A stretch of 51,641 nucleotides of DNA from Terriglobales bacterium (GCA_030038475.1 JASHOU010000060.1:1-51641), one strand, 5' to 3'; shown: positions 8,644 through 17,367, counted from the stretch's first letter. Notes: generated by a model not told the origin, from the sequence alone. Program-made: numbers and translations.

Positions 8644-11600
8644 CATCAGCACCTCTTCCGCGTCCCAAACTCCGTCGCGGAATGCGACATTTCTTCCCGA
8701 GATCGCAGGGATTCGCTCGCCGGGAACAATAACTCCAACCAGGTTCAACGGATCGGCCGCCGCGATGACGATGCGCTCGCCGCCGGTCTGCGGGAGCTTG
8801 CGATGAGCCCGCAAGGACTCGACAGCAACTGGCAGCGCGAACTGTTCTCCGATGAACCCATCGACAAATCGACCGCCGCGCACCTCGCCACGATCTTCAA
8901 GGCGGCGATAGCCGATCTGCAATTCGCGCCATCGCGGCAGATTGGTTTCGCGCGCCAGCAGGTCGCGGAAAACGACGCCATAGCGCCGCAATAACATCCA
9001 GCAGCACGATTCGACGCTGCGGTCGCGGTCGGCGCCTTCGGTATGCAACAAAGACCATCGTCCTGGCGCATGACGTGGACGACGCACTTTAGCAATACTC
9101 TTTCCGAATCCCGCGCCCGATGCGGTTTTCGGCGTCACCAATGTTCGCAGGTTCTCGAATCCGTCCGCGGTCACCAATCCCGCCGCAACCAATTCCCAAA
9201 GGCCGGTTTCGACCTCTGCTTTGAGCCGGCCGGTGGCGCGGACCATGTCGGCAAAAAACAACGCCCCGCGCTGCTTCAAGAGTTCGAGCAAGGCCTGCGC
9301 CACCGGACTCAGGAACGAACTCGACGAATCTTCCGCCGCGGGATGATGCGCTCGCATCCAGTCGGCATCCTCGCGCACAAAAAAAGCAATCGGCACAACG
9401 CGGGTGGGAATCACGCGCCGCCGGCTCTCGTTATTTTCGATGGCTTCGAGCGTTGCCGGATGCGGAGACAACCGTCCCCACCCTACCGCGCCTGACAGGC
9501 AAAGCTGATCGAGATGTGCCGGATCGTAATCCGAAATTCGCCGCGCCAGCACAAACCGCTCCCAGGCGCTCGCGGGAATCTCGAATCCTTGCAGTTGGCG
9601 GATTACTTCGAGCGTGCCATGTTCGCCGCGGACCTGCGTCCCGGGCGCGACGTGCTGCCACTTCAAAAGCCAACTCATGAACTGCGAAGCTGTGACCGGT
9701 GCAATTTGTTTGCGCAGCGTTGCCACGGTCAGGCGATGAATGCGCGCCAGCAGTCGCCGTTCGCACCACTCGATTTCCGGTTTGCTTGCCGCCGCCGCCG
9801 TTACCTCAGCGGCTAAAGCCGTCGAGGGCCGGTCGTCGATCGCAGCGCTGAAGCGCTGCGCCGCCTCAAGACCCGATGATTCAGGTGGCCGGAATTTACC
9901 GCGCAAAATCGCGCCGCTAGCTTCCATGCGAAGCAAGGCCTTCTCGATCTCAGTCGCTTGCAGGCCCAACAACTCGCCAATCTCTGTGGCGGTCGTGGGT
10001 CCAAGATGCGCCATCCATCCCTGCACCGCGGTCAGCACAGCATCGTCAAAACGCACCGTCGAGGTACGGGTTGTGTCGGCGCCGTTGTTGTGCGCAGCTT
10101 TCGGGTCAGAGCTGTCCGCGGATTCGGGGTGCAGCGCCTGTAACCATTCTGCACGCTCGGCAGCGATCCAATACCGTTTACCAGCGACTTCCGACTCAAA
10201 AGCACGATTCTGTTCTTGCAGAATGTTGAAGAAAGCAATCCAGTTTGAAGTGCTTCTTGGGTTTGCTTCCCGAGAACTGAGAACCGCGAACTGAGAACTG
10301 TTTTCCGGCACCATTACCAATGCGTGCAGCACATCGTGCAGTTCGTCGGCGTCGCGCACGTCTGGCCACGCCTCCTGCTGCACCTGCGCGATGGCCGCAG
10401 GATCGAGCGCGCCGACTTCTTCCAAGACCGACTCCGGCAGCACGCGCCGCATCTCGACCGCGCGGGCGCGGCGCTCTTCGAGCGGAGCATCGTCGAGATA
10501 TGCGTACGGATTCGCATTAAGGATCTCGTGCGAGAATTGCGACGGCACCGGCGTGTCGACTGCGAGGCAGCGAATTCGTCCCTGCTCAATACCGCGAAGC
10601 ACTTCGGTAAGCCCCTCGATATCGAGCGCCTCGGTGAGCACATCCTTCATCACTTCCTTCACCAGGGGGTGGTCGGGAATCTGAATGTCTCCGGCAATGT
10701 TTTCCTGGCAAGCAGCCACATCGGGAAAAACCGAGGCGAGCAAATCATCGGAGCGAATGCGCTGAATCTGCGGCGGTACCTTCTTGCCGCCCTGGAAACG
10801 CAGCAGCGCCAACGCACGGGTCGCATCCCATCGCCAGCGAGTGCCAAAGATCGGAGATGCGAGGGCCGCTTGCTCGAGGATCGGCGGCATCGTCTCCGAA
10901 TACAGAAAGTTGAAAACGTCGGCCAGGGGAAAGCTGTGTTGCTCGGCGAGCGCAATGTTCAGGCCGTTGTCGGTGGCGGCAGCCTGCAATTCGAAATTGA
11001 ATCCGCGGCAAAAGCACTTGCGCAACGCCAATCCCCAGGCCTTGTTGATGCGCCCGCCAAAAGGCGCGTGGATGATAAGTTGCATCCCGCCACCTTCGTC
11101 GAAAAAGCGCTCAGCGATGATTGTCGCCTGCGTGGGCACATCGCCGAGCACGGCGCGGCCTTCGAGAATGTACTGAATCAATTGCTCGGCGCCGGCCACA
11201 TCGAGCCCGCACTCTTTGTCGAGCCAACTCACAACTTCGGCCACAATCGGAAGATTGCGCCATCCCTCGACCGGAACCAGGCCGGGCAAGCGGTCGCTGA
11301 TTTCTTTGCGCAATTCGCCGAGTTGTTGCGAGAGCTCGGAGGTGCGCGCCGGAGCCTCTCCGCGCCAGAACGGGACCGTCGGCGGCGTGCCATGAGCATC
11401 TTCGACCAGCACGCGCGACGTTTTCGACTCGACGCGGCGAATGCGCCACGAAGTGTTGCCGAGCAGCATGATGTCGCCCGCCATGCTTTCGACGGCGAAA
11501 TCTTCATCGACGGTGCCGACGCTTGCGCCGTCGGGTTCTGCGACCACAGAAAACAAAGCATTATCGGGAATCGCCCCGCCGCTCGTAATCGCGGCCAAAC

Positions 11601-13128
11601 GCGCGCCACGCCGCGCTCGCAGCTTGCGATTGATTCTGTCGTGATGCAGGTAAGCGCCGTAGCGGCCGCGTTGAGAAGCAATGCCTTCGGAGAGCATTTC
11701 TACGACGGCGTCGAAGGTTGCGCGGGCGAGGTTGCGGTAAGGATACGCTCGCTTCACCAGCGCGAATAATTCATCTTCGTCCCATCCTTCACTTGTAACG
11801 CCGGCGTCGGCGTCCGCTCCGGCTGAGGCGCTGCGAGAAGCGGCGCAGCAAGCCACGATTTGCTGCGCCAGCACATCGAGCGAACCTTCGGGGAAGATCA
11901 GACGGTCGAGTTCACCGCAGCGAATGGCGCGAACGAGCACGGCGCACTCGGCAAGATCGTCGCGCGTGGTAACGAAAAACCGGCCCTTTGGAACTGCGCC
12001 GCGCCAATGCCCGGAACGGCCGACGCGCTGCAAGGCGACCGCAATCGAGCGCGGCGAACTGATGTGGCACACCAGATCGACGGTTCCCACGTCGATGCCA
12101 AGTTCGAGTGAAGCGGTTGCGACCAGCACTTTCACCTGGCCTTCTTTCAGTTTTCGCTCGGCCTCCAACCGCAGCTTGCGCGACAAACTGCCGTGATGCG
12201 CGGCAACGTTCTCTTCGCCAAGCCGCTCGCCCAATTGATGAGCGATGCGCTCTGCCAGACGCCGTGTATTGACGAACACCAGCGTCGAACGGTGCGCATT
12301 CACCAATTGCACGATGCGCTCGTAAATCTCATCCCACATTTCGTTCGACGCGACCGGTCCCAGCTCAGACGACGGAACCTCGACTCCAAGATCGAGCGTG
12401 CGCTTGTGACCGACGTTGACGATTACTGGAACCGCGCGCGCTTTTTTCGGATCAGAGCAGCCCGCAAGAAAATGCGCCACTTCTTCAACCGGCTTCTGCG
12501 TGGCGGAGAGACCGATGCGCACGGGCGGGCGCTCAGTCAGCGCCTCCAGCCGTTCCAGCGAAAGAGAAAGATGCACACCGCGCTTGTCATCGGCCACAGC
12601 GTGAATCTCGTCCACGATCACGGTTTCGACGTCGCGCAAGATGGCGCGGCTCTTCTCGGCGGTAAGAAGGATATAAAGCGATTCGGGAGTGGTGACGAGG
12701 ATGTGCGGAGGGCGCTTCAACATCGCCAGGCGGTCTTTGATCAAGGTGTCGCCCGTGCGAACGGCGGTGCGGATTTCCGGCATCAGCAGGCCACGATCGC
12801 CCGCCATCTGCAAGATTTCTCCCAGCGGGATTTCGAGATTTTTCTGGATGTCGTTGCCGAGTGCCTTGAGCGGTGAGACGTAGAGCACTTCGGTGCGGTC
12901 GTGCAGATCTCCGGCGAGCGCCTTCGAAACCAGGCGATTGATGCAGGCAAGAAAAGCGGCGAGCGTTTTGCCGGAGCCGGTGGGGGCGGAGATGAGAGTG
13001 GTGTGGCTGGCGAGGATGTGCGGCCAGCCCTGCTCCTGTGGTTCGGTCGGCGTGGAAAAGCGCGCGGTGAACCATTCCTGAACGAGAGGATGCGCCCAAG
13101 CCAGCGAAGAGGAGACTGCAGACGGCAT
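8629..13128 (-). CDS. lhr: Lhr-family ATP-dependent helicase
   Basis: The 1499-residue protein matches the long (Lhr-core plus C-terminal) form of the large helicase-related family in length and order. Motif I is APTGSGKT (48-55), motif II is DEIH (173-176), motif III is SAT (208-210), and the second RecA domain with VALQRVGRSGH lies near 350-380. Winged-helix, beta-barrel and large C-terminal domains follow. Lhr proteins translocate 3' to 5' on single-stranded DNA and unwind DNA or RNA-DNA hybrids in repair. The long C-terminal half is kept here. Residues of about 943-953 (SSQFAVLSS) are encoded by a 7-bp repeat array, an unusual in-frame insertion. The start at 13128 precedes the typical N-terminal HP...W..F region. 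It diverges from kdsC. Confidence 0.92.
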   Translation of the reverse strand: MPSAVSSSLAWAHPLVQEWFTARFSTPTEPQEQGWPHILASHTTLISAPTGSGKTLAAFLACINRLVSKALAGDLHDRTEVLYVSPLKALGNDIQKNLEIPLGEILQMAGDRGLLMPEIRTAVRTGDTLIKDRLAMLKRPPHILVTTPESLYILLTAEKSRAILRDVETVIVDEIHAVADDKRGVHLSLSLERLEALTERPPVRIGLSATQKPVEEVAHFLAGCSDPKKARAVPVIVNVGHKRTLDLGVEVPSSELGPVASNEMWDEIYERIVQLVNAHRSTLVFVNTRRLAERIAHQLGERLGEENVAAHHGSLSRKLRLEAERKLKEGQVKVLVATASLELGIDVGTVDLVCHISSPRSIAVALQRVGRSGHWRGAVPKGRFFVTTRDDLAECAVLVRAIRCGELDRLIFPEGSLDVLAQQIVACCAASRSASAGADADAGVTSEGWDEDELFALVKRAYPYRNLARATFDAVVEMLSEGIASQRGRYGAYLHHDRINRKLRARRGARLAAITSGGAIPDNALFSVVAEPDGASVGTVDEDFAVESMAGDIMLLGNTSWRIRRVESKTSRVLVEDAHGTPPTVPFWRGEAPARTSELSQQLGELRKEISDRLPGLVPVEGWRNLPIVAEVVSWLDKECGLDVAGAEQLIQYILEGRAVLGDVPTQATIIAERFFDEGGGMQLIIHAPFGGRINKAWGLALRKCFCRGFNFELQAAATDNGLNIALAEQHSFPLADVFNFLYSETMPPILEQAALASPIFGTRWRWDATRALALLRFQGGKKVPPQIQRIRSDDLLASVFPDVAACQENIAGDIQIPDHPLVKEVMKDVLTEALDIEGLTEVLRGIEQGRIRCLAVDTPVPSQFSHEILNANPYAYLDDAPLEERRARAVEMRRVLPESVLEEVGALDPAAIAQVQQEAWPDVRDADELHDVLHALVMVPENSSQFAVLSSREANPRSTSNWIAFFNILQEQNRAFESEVAGKRYWIAAERAEWLQALHPESADSSDPKAAHNNGADTTRTSTVRFDDAVLTAVQGWMAHLGPTTATEIGELLGLQATEIEKALLRMEASGAILRGKFRPPESSGLEAAQRFSAAIDDRPSTALAAEVTAAAASKPEIEWCERRLLARIHRLTVATLRKQIAPVTASQFMSWLLKWQHVAPGTQVRGEHGTLEVIRQLQGFEIPASAWERFVLARRISDYDPAHLDQLCLSGAVGWGRLSPHPATLEAIENNESRRRVIPTRVVPIAFFVREDADWMRAHHPAAEDSSSSFLSPVAQALLELLKQRGALFFADMVRATGRLKAEVETGLWELVAAGLVTADGFENLRTLVTPKTASGAGFGKSIAKVRRPRHAPGRWSLLHTEGADRDRSVESCCWMLLRRYGVVFRDLLARETNLPRWRELQIGYRRLEDRGEVRGGRFVDGFIGEQFALPVAVESLRAHRKLPQTGGERIVIAAADPLNLVGVIVPGERIPAISGRNVAFRDGVWDAEEVLMALGS
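10271..10300. repeat. heptad repeat array inside lhr
   Basis: Units GAGAACT, GAGAACC, GCGAACT, GAGAACT follow each other across 30 bases within the coding region of lhr. The same unit family makes the array at 37414-37486. On the coding strand it adds the residues SSQFAVLSS to the helicase without breaking the frame. Confidence 0.75.
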
Positions 13129-13313
13129 GAAACCGATTGTAGCGGGGTTTGGTGATTTCGTAAAACGTTCGCCCAGAAATCAGCGACGAAACGTAGGCAT
13201 GTCGAGCATTTCCTCGCTCATTCTTGCAGGTAGCGCCCCGACACAGAATTGTACATGTGCTGAGATGTGCTCGGTAACGGTAGTTACGGCTCCAGCCTGC
13301 TAGAATTCCGGCG

Positions 13314-13955
13314 ATGCCTAAACCTTCCGCCGCTGCTCGCGCCCGCAAAATTAAACTCATTTTGTTCGACGTCGATGGCGTGCTCACCGACGGCAAAATC
13401 TGGATTTTTCCAGCTCCGGCGGGCACACAACCGAGCCAGAGGAGCGCTCTCGAAAAATCGGCGCAGGGGGCGGCGTCGACCGAGGATGAGGGTGGCTTCG
13501 GGATCCGCTGTGCGAGCCTGATCGAAGCCAAAGGCTTTCATGCCCACGATGGCACTGCCATTTCGCTCGCTCGCCTTGGCGGCATCAAGACCGGAATCAT
13601 CACCAAGCGCATCTCGGAAACCGTTGCCCTGCGTGCGCGCGATCTGAAGATGGATCACATTTACCAGGGCGTGCAGGACAAGGCGTCGGTGTTGACGCAG
13701 ATCTTGAAAAACGACGGAATCACCGCTGCCGAGGCCGCTTTTGTCGGCGACGATGTGATTGATCTGCCGGCCATGCGTAAGTGCGGCTTGGCGATCGCGG
13801 TCAAGAACGCGCGTCCGGAAGTCAAGGCCGAAGCCCATTGGACTACACCCCATGCCGGCGGCGACGGCGCAGCGCGCGACGCCGTCGAATACATCTTGAA
13901 AGCGCAGGGTAAATGGAAAAGCGCAGTGGAAGCCTATATTTCCGAAAGAAGTTAA
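13314..13955 (+). CDS. kdsC: 3-deoxy-D-manno-octulosonate 8-phosphate phosphatase (KdsC), HAD family
   Basis: KdsC removes phosphate from Kdo-8-phosphate in lipopolysaccharide core synthesis. The 213-residue protein carries HAD motif I FDVDGVLTDG (18-27; D19 nucleophile, D21 acid/base), motif II at GIITKR (94-99), and motif III GDD (145-147). No cap domain is present, as expected for this C0-type tetrameric enzyme. The KGFHAHDGTAISLARLGG stretch (73-90) is characteristic. A polar low-complexity stretch at about 39-68 seems to be an insertion of about 28 residues compared with typical members of 170-190 residues. It lies where the beta-hairpin that reaches the neighbouring subunit would be. 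The gene diverges from lhr. No other Kdo genes are in the window. Confidence 0.85.
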   Translation: MPKPSAAARARKIKLILFDVDGVLTDGKIWIFPAPAGTQPSQRSALEKSAQGAASTEDEGGFGIRCASLIEAKGFHAHDGTAISLARLGGIKTGIITKRISETVALRARDLKMDHIYQGVQDKASVLTQILKNDGITAAEAAFVGDDVIDLPAMRKCGLAIAVKNARPEVKAEAHWTTPHAGGDGAARDAVEYILKAQGKWKSAVEAYISERS

Positions 13956-13961
13956 GACCCC

Positions 13962-13980
13962 TAACAGGCTGCGGAAAAAT
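13962..13980 (+). repeat. IS-like inverted end, left copy
   Basis: TAACAGGCTGCGGAAAAAT lies seven bases after the kdsC stop codon. It matches the reverse complement of 16390-16408 at 17 of 19 positions, including a perfect GGCTGCGGAAAAAT core. Sequences with a GGCTGCGGAAAAA core resemble ends of IS5/IS1182-type elements. Confidence 0.6.
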
Positions 13981-14136
13981 TCAGTTAGACGTGGAGCCTC
14001 GGTATGTAGCAGACATGATTGATATAGCGCATTACGCGGGCGTGCAGCGGCGGTGTTGCGACCAAGAGGCAGGGATTTGGCAGAGGAGTGAGTTCTTGTG
14101 GCTCGACGTCTGTCCTGGTTCACAGCCGCGCTGGGC

Positions 14137-15012
14137 TCAATCCAAGCCGCGGAGGGGCTTTACTTCAGTGACGCGACCGTCGGGGCCGAAGACTATGCTG
14201 AAAACAATGTCCGCGGAAACCAGATTGGTGTAAGTGAAGTAGAAGTACCAGCGGTAGCCGTCGTGGAGTTTGGCATGAAGGCGCTCGATGACCTCGGCTT
14301 CGGATAGTTGGATGTTCTGGCCCCCTACCATATCGTAGATCCGGTAAACGCCGTCTTTCCCCCTCCCTAAATTCATGGCTGGAATGTTGGCCGCATCGGC
14401 GTTGTCATCGTGCGGGAATTCGGAACTCGCGCGTAAGAGCTCGCAATTCGTAACCGCGTGGAGCACCTCTGGGACGGTCATGCCGATGTGAACAGCGTTG
14501 TATGCCGTTTTTGCCCTGTAGAAGGAAAGACTGACAGGCCCGAACGCAAGAGACAATAACAGCAGCAGCGCCAGCGCGGTGGTAGCAACAGACCTGAAAG
14601 TACCGCGGATCGTGCGCACCGATAGTGGACGTTTCGGAGCGGGCGGCGCGTTGGCTCGCGCTTTTGGAAAGTTCGAGAAGCCGAGCTGCCTACCCAAATA
14701 AGGCGATCCGTAATATAGCGCCAGCCCGGAGGGCACTAATGTGATTCCGACAAAAACGCCAACATCGATCCAGCGAGCAAGCCCGGCGGCAAGCATAATC
14801 GCGAGCACTGCCGTGACGGCAGGTCGAGCGGCGACCGCAGAGCGCGGGTTGGGTGGCGCGGGCGGCTTTGGGAAATTCGGAAAGCCCACGCGCCGAGTCA
14901 AAGAAGGCCAGCTAAAGAACAACAATGACCAGAGGATCACAAAGAGCAGGACCGGGAAGTAGGCGGGGACGACGAGGATGAGCAGATAGGCCAGCACCGC
15001 GGCAAGCAGCAT
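14137..15012 (-). CDS. membrane protein of unknown function, twin of 15228-16064
   Basis: The 291-residue product has four or five hydrophobic segments (about 1-32, 68-100, 138-160) separated by Pro-rich loops with repeated FPNFPKPP/FSNFPKA motifs. A soluble C-terminal domain of about 110 residues starts at GMTVPEVL and ends VFGPDGRVTEVKPLRG. The same architecture and motifs occur in the neighbouring gene, so they are tandem duplicates. Similarity to the twin continues 13 codons upstream of the ATG at 15012, to a CTG at 15051 where the twin has its GTG start. Either CTG is used or the original start was lost and translation now begins at 15012. No family is recognised. Confidence 0.7.
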   Translation of the reverse strand: MLLAAVLAYLLILVVPAYFPVLLFVILWSLLFFSWPSLTRRVGFPNFPKPPAPPNPRSAVAARPAVTAVLAIMLAAGLARWIDVGVFVGITLVPSGLALYYGSPYLGRQLGFSNFPKARANAPPAPKRPLSVRTIRGTFRSVATTALALLLLLSLAFGPVSLSFYRAKTAYNAVHIGMTVPEVLHAVTNCELLRASSEFPHDDNADAANIPAMNLGRGKDGVYRIYDMVGGQNIQLSEAEVIERLHAKLHDGYRWYFYFTYTNLVSADIVFSIVFGPDGRVTEVKPLRGLD

Positions 15013-15138
15013 GGTGATGCCAAGACAGCGGATTGTAATGTTGAGTTTCAGGGGCTGCGGGCGGGGCCCGTCCTATAAGCATGAAGTAAGTGACGCAAGA
15101 GGCAAGGTTACGTTGGTGTGTCGCCTCGGGTTCGCAGA

Positions 15139-15212
15139 GCGAGCGGAGGCTCGCTGCGCTCGACTGGACAGCCGAAAGCCTACCCCTGAGCGAAGTCGAA
15201 AGGCGGCTGTCC
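15139..15212. repeat. palindromic intergenic element between the twin genes
   Basis: Two hairpins follow each other: GCGAGC (15139-15144) with GCTCGC (15149-15154), and GGACAGCCG (15166-15174) with CGGCTGTCC (15204-15212), a perfect 9-bp stem. The 215-base gap between the twin membrane genes is mostly this element. It resembles short dispersed intergenic repeats. Confidence 0.45.
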
Positions 15213-15227
15213 GTCCGTGGGGTGTTT

Positions 15228-16064
15228 TTAGTCCCAGCCGTGGACGGGCTTTACCTCGGCGACGCGTCCGTCGGGGCCGAAAACCACGGCGAAGGAAACG
15301 TGCATCGGCGTCATGTTGACGTAGATGTAGTGGAAACTCCATTGGTAGCTATCGTGAAGTTTTATGTGGAGACGATCGATCGCCTGCGCTGCCGTCAGTT
15401 CGACAAACTGCTGGGTTCCGTAATCATATGTTCGGTACGCACCCTCTTTGCCCCAGCTCAGGTGCACCGACGGAATGTTGTCACCATCAGAGTTTCGGTT
15501 GTAAGGATAGTTCGAAGTAGCCTGAAAGAGATCGCAGTCCTTCACACTGGGGAGCACTTCCGGAACCGTCATGCCGACGTGGATTGAGTCGGACGCTTTC
15601 TCGGCCCTCCAGAAGCTGAGAGCAATGGGAGCCATTACAATCGAAGAGACTGCGACCAGCGCCAACAAGGCGCCTAGGGCCCATGCCAGCCCTCTTTTGC
15701 GATTCAAAGACAACTTCCTGTCCAGGTAAGACCATCCGTAATACAGCCCCAGCCACGCTGGCATGAACGCGATCCAACCGACATCGGGGTCGAGCGACCG
15801 CATAATCCCTACTGCCAGCACCGCAGCAAGCCAAAACGTGACGGCCAGACGACCTATGTTTGCAGGGCGACCGTTCGCTGGCGGCTTGGGAAAGTTGAAG
15901 TTCAGCTTTCGGCTCAAGTATGGCCAGCCGAAAAACAGCGCTCCCCACGACGGCAAGAACAGCAGGCCGGCCGCATCTTCACTGAACAGCGCGATGACCG
16001 AGATCAACACGATAGCGACCGCCAGCGTGACGCCCAGACGACGGATTATGAGGTCGAATTTCAC
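15228..16064 (-). CDS. membrane protein of unknown function, twin of 14137-15012
   Basis: The 278-residue product starts at a GTG (16064) with a weak AGG-containing site upstream. Hydrophobic segments lie at about 8-55 and 70-150, with the motifs FFGWPYLSRKL, FNFPKPP and LYYGWSYLDRKL. A C-terminal soluble domain begins GMTVPEVLPSV and ends VFGPDGRVAEVKPVHGWD. It shares order, length and motifs with the next gene downstream. The GMT-x-x-E-V start of the soluble domain resembles small periplasmic sensor or SmpA/BamE-like folds, but this is only a loose likeness. Both genes lie between a pair of IS-like ends. Confidence 0.72.
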   Translation of the reverse strand: MKFDLIIRRLGVTLAVAIVLISVIALFSEDAAGLLFLPSWGALFFGWPYLSRKLNFNFPKPPANGRPANIGRLAVTFWLAAVLAVGIMRSLDPDVGWIAFMPAWLGLYYGWSYLDRKLSLNRKRGLAWALGALLALVAVSSIVMAPIALSFWRAEKASDSIHVGMTVPEVLPSVKDCDLFQATSNYPYNRNSDGDNIPSVHLSWGKEGAYRTYDYGTQQFVELTAAQAIDRLHIKLHDSYQWSFHYIYVNMTPMHVSFAVVFGPDGRVAEVKPVHGWD

Positions 16065-16206
16065 AGGATGACCTGCAGGTCTTTCCTAACAAGAATGCCG
16101 CAGGGGACGAGAGATGCAAGTTACATAGGTGACTGCTTAGACGCGATGCGAGCAGCCGGATTTGGCCTGAGCAGTTCGCACTTTTGTTGGTAAGTCTTGG
16201 GACTGA

Positions 16207-16362
16207 TCCAGTGAGAAGTTGTTGCGGTCACTCTTGCTGCAAGCGCTGTACTCGGTGCGCAGTGAGCGAATGTTGATGGAACAGGTCGACTACAATCTGC
16301 TGTTCCGCTGGTTCGTGGGCTTGAACATGGATGACGCCATTTGGGACGTAACCGTGTTCACC
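16207..16362 (+). pseudogene. transposase fragment, IS5-like (DUF772 region)
   Basis: About 52 residues, SEKLLRSLLLQALYSVRSER and onward to MDDAIWDVTVFT, match the N-terminal DUF772 part of IS5-type transposases (LLMEQLDYNLLFRWFVG signature). An in-frame TGA at 16204 precedes the match, and the similarity stops at 16362, shortly before an IS-like end at 16390-16408. The catalytic domain is missing, so this is a dead remnant. Confidence 0.8.
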
Positions 16363-16389
16363 GGTGAGTTAGTCGCAGCCGGTGCATCC

Positions 16390-16408
16390 ATTTTTCCGCA
16401 GCCAGCTA
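16390..16408 (-). repeat. IS-like inverted end, right copy
   Basis: The reverse complement reads TAGCTGGCTGCGGAAAAAT and matches the left copy at 13962-13980 in 17 of 19 positions. It follows the transposase scrap by 27 bases. TAAGAC occurs beside both copies (13953-13958 and 16406-16411) but overlaps this end, so it is only a doubtful target duplication. Confidence 0.6.
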
Positions 16409-16429
16409 AGACGTGACACCTGAAATTCG

Positions 16430-16482
16430 CCCACCGGTTGCGTTCTTGGGGCGTGCTCGGGTTCGCAACCGGTGGGTTTTTT
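16430..16482 (+). terminator. intrinsic terminator, 13-bp perfect stem
   Basis: CCCACCGGTTGCG (16430-16442) and CGCAACCGGTGGG (16464-16476) form a perfect 13-bp stem, with six T on the plus strand directly after (16477-16482). No intact plus-strand gene lies upstream, so it may belong to the lost insertion sequence or to an unseen transcript. The remaining part of the gap 16065-16602 shows no other gene. Confidence 0.75.
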
Positions 16483-16602
16483 ATTCTCCCTACTCACCCT
16501 GTTGTTTTCAGGAGGAATAACTTTTGCAAACCCAGGTTCGCCAGGAAAGTTTCGCAGACCCGGCAGAATTTTCTTCTTGTGCCTTCGCTGGCAGAACGTG
16601 TT

Positions 16603-17367
16603 TTAGGCAGCCTTTGCGGAGCGACTTTGGTCGAGATAGTCGGCGACAATCCACGCCGCTGCGGCTATTGCCAGATTCTCCGCGTTGCCAGCCCAGTTCG
16701 TAAGATCATGAGGATCATGGGTAAAAGGCGCCGGCAGCCAAATCAGCAACCCGAAACCTACTATCATCGCCGTAAGTAGTCGAGCAGCTAAAAGGGCCAA
16801 GCGTCCAGAGAGTAAAGCGATGGCTGCTAGCGCAAACAAAATCGTAGTTGTTATCGCCCAGAACATTTGTCCCGGAGGAATCCATTTGGGAACGAATTTT
16901 GCAGTTTCAGAAAGGTAAACGAGTTGTTCGACCGTGAATGAGACGACACAAATTCCGAAAAAGAAGTACCCAATACGAGCCGTTTTCGCCGCTTGCGCCG
17001 AATCGCTCGGCTCAAGAGAGGCATAAACGATCAGCGCCCCGGCGACCAGGGAAAATTGCTCAAAAAAGTTGCCTAGCTCATCATAAACCTGCGGCCTCTC
17101 AATGAAGAGCGGCAGCCAGAGCAACGCAAAAAAAAGATAGAGTGTCCCCAGTGCGATAGCGCCAGCTCGCGCCGTTCTAGCCCATTGAATCGCAACGCCC
17201 CCAAGGATCTCGATGGCAGCGACGCTGTACAGGAGAATCTCGCGGTGAGGAACGTTCCCAAGCGGCCGGATCTGTTGCCAATCGTTAAAGTCATGCCAGA
17301 CCAAAGCCAGGACGCCGAAACCGACGGCCGCCAATCCATAGATGTGACGTCCCAGATGAAATCTCAT
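16603..17367 (-). CDS. DoxX-like integral membrane protein
   Basis: The 254-residue protein has seven or eight hydrophobic segments and begins with a short arginine-containing tail. The pattern (HDFNDWQQIRPLG near residue 25, EILGGVAIQW near 52, then repeated four-helix-like hydrophobic segments) resembles DoxX/DUF-type small membrane proteins, but the match is loose. No catalytic motif is visible. It stands alone, 125 bases from the TPR protein gene upstream on the same strand. Confidence 0.65.
   Translation of the reverse strand: MRFHLGRHIYGLAAVGFGVLALVWHDFNDWQQIRPLGNVPHREILLYSVAAIEILGGVAIQWARTARAGAIALGTLYLFFALLWLPLFIERPQVYDELGNFFEQFSLVAGALIVYASLEPSDSAQAAKTARIGYFFFGICVVSFTVEQLVYLSETAKFVPKWIPPGQMFWAITTTILFALAAIALLSGRLALLAARLLTAMIVGFGLLIWLPAPFTHDPHDLTNWAGNAENLAIAAAAWIVADYLDQSRSAKAA

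Noticed and set aside
10324-11769. 481-codon antisense frame inside lhr
   Set aside because: The lhr frame has all helicase motifs across this region, and the antisense protein shows no domain.
13953-16411. TAAGAC as a target-site duplication of the IS-like unit
   Set aside because: The right copy overlaps the inverted end and the left copy overlaps the kdsC stop codon, so the positions are not symmetric.
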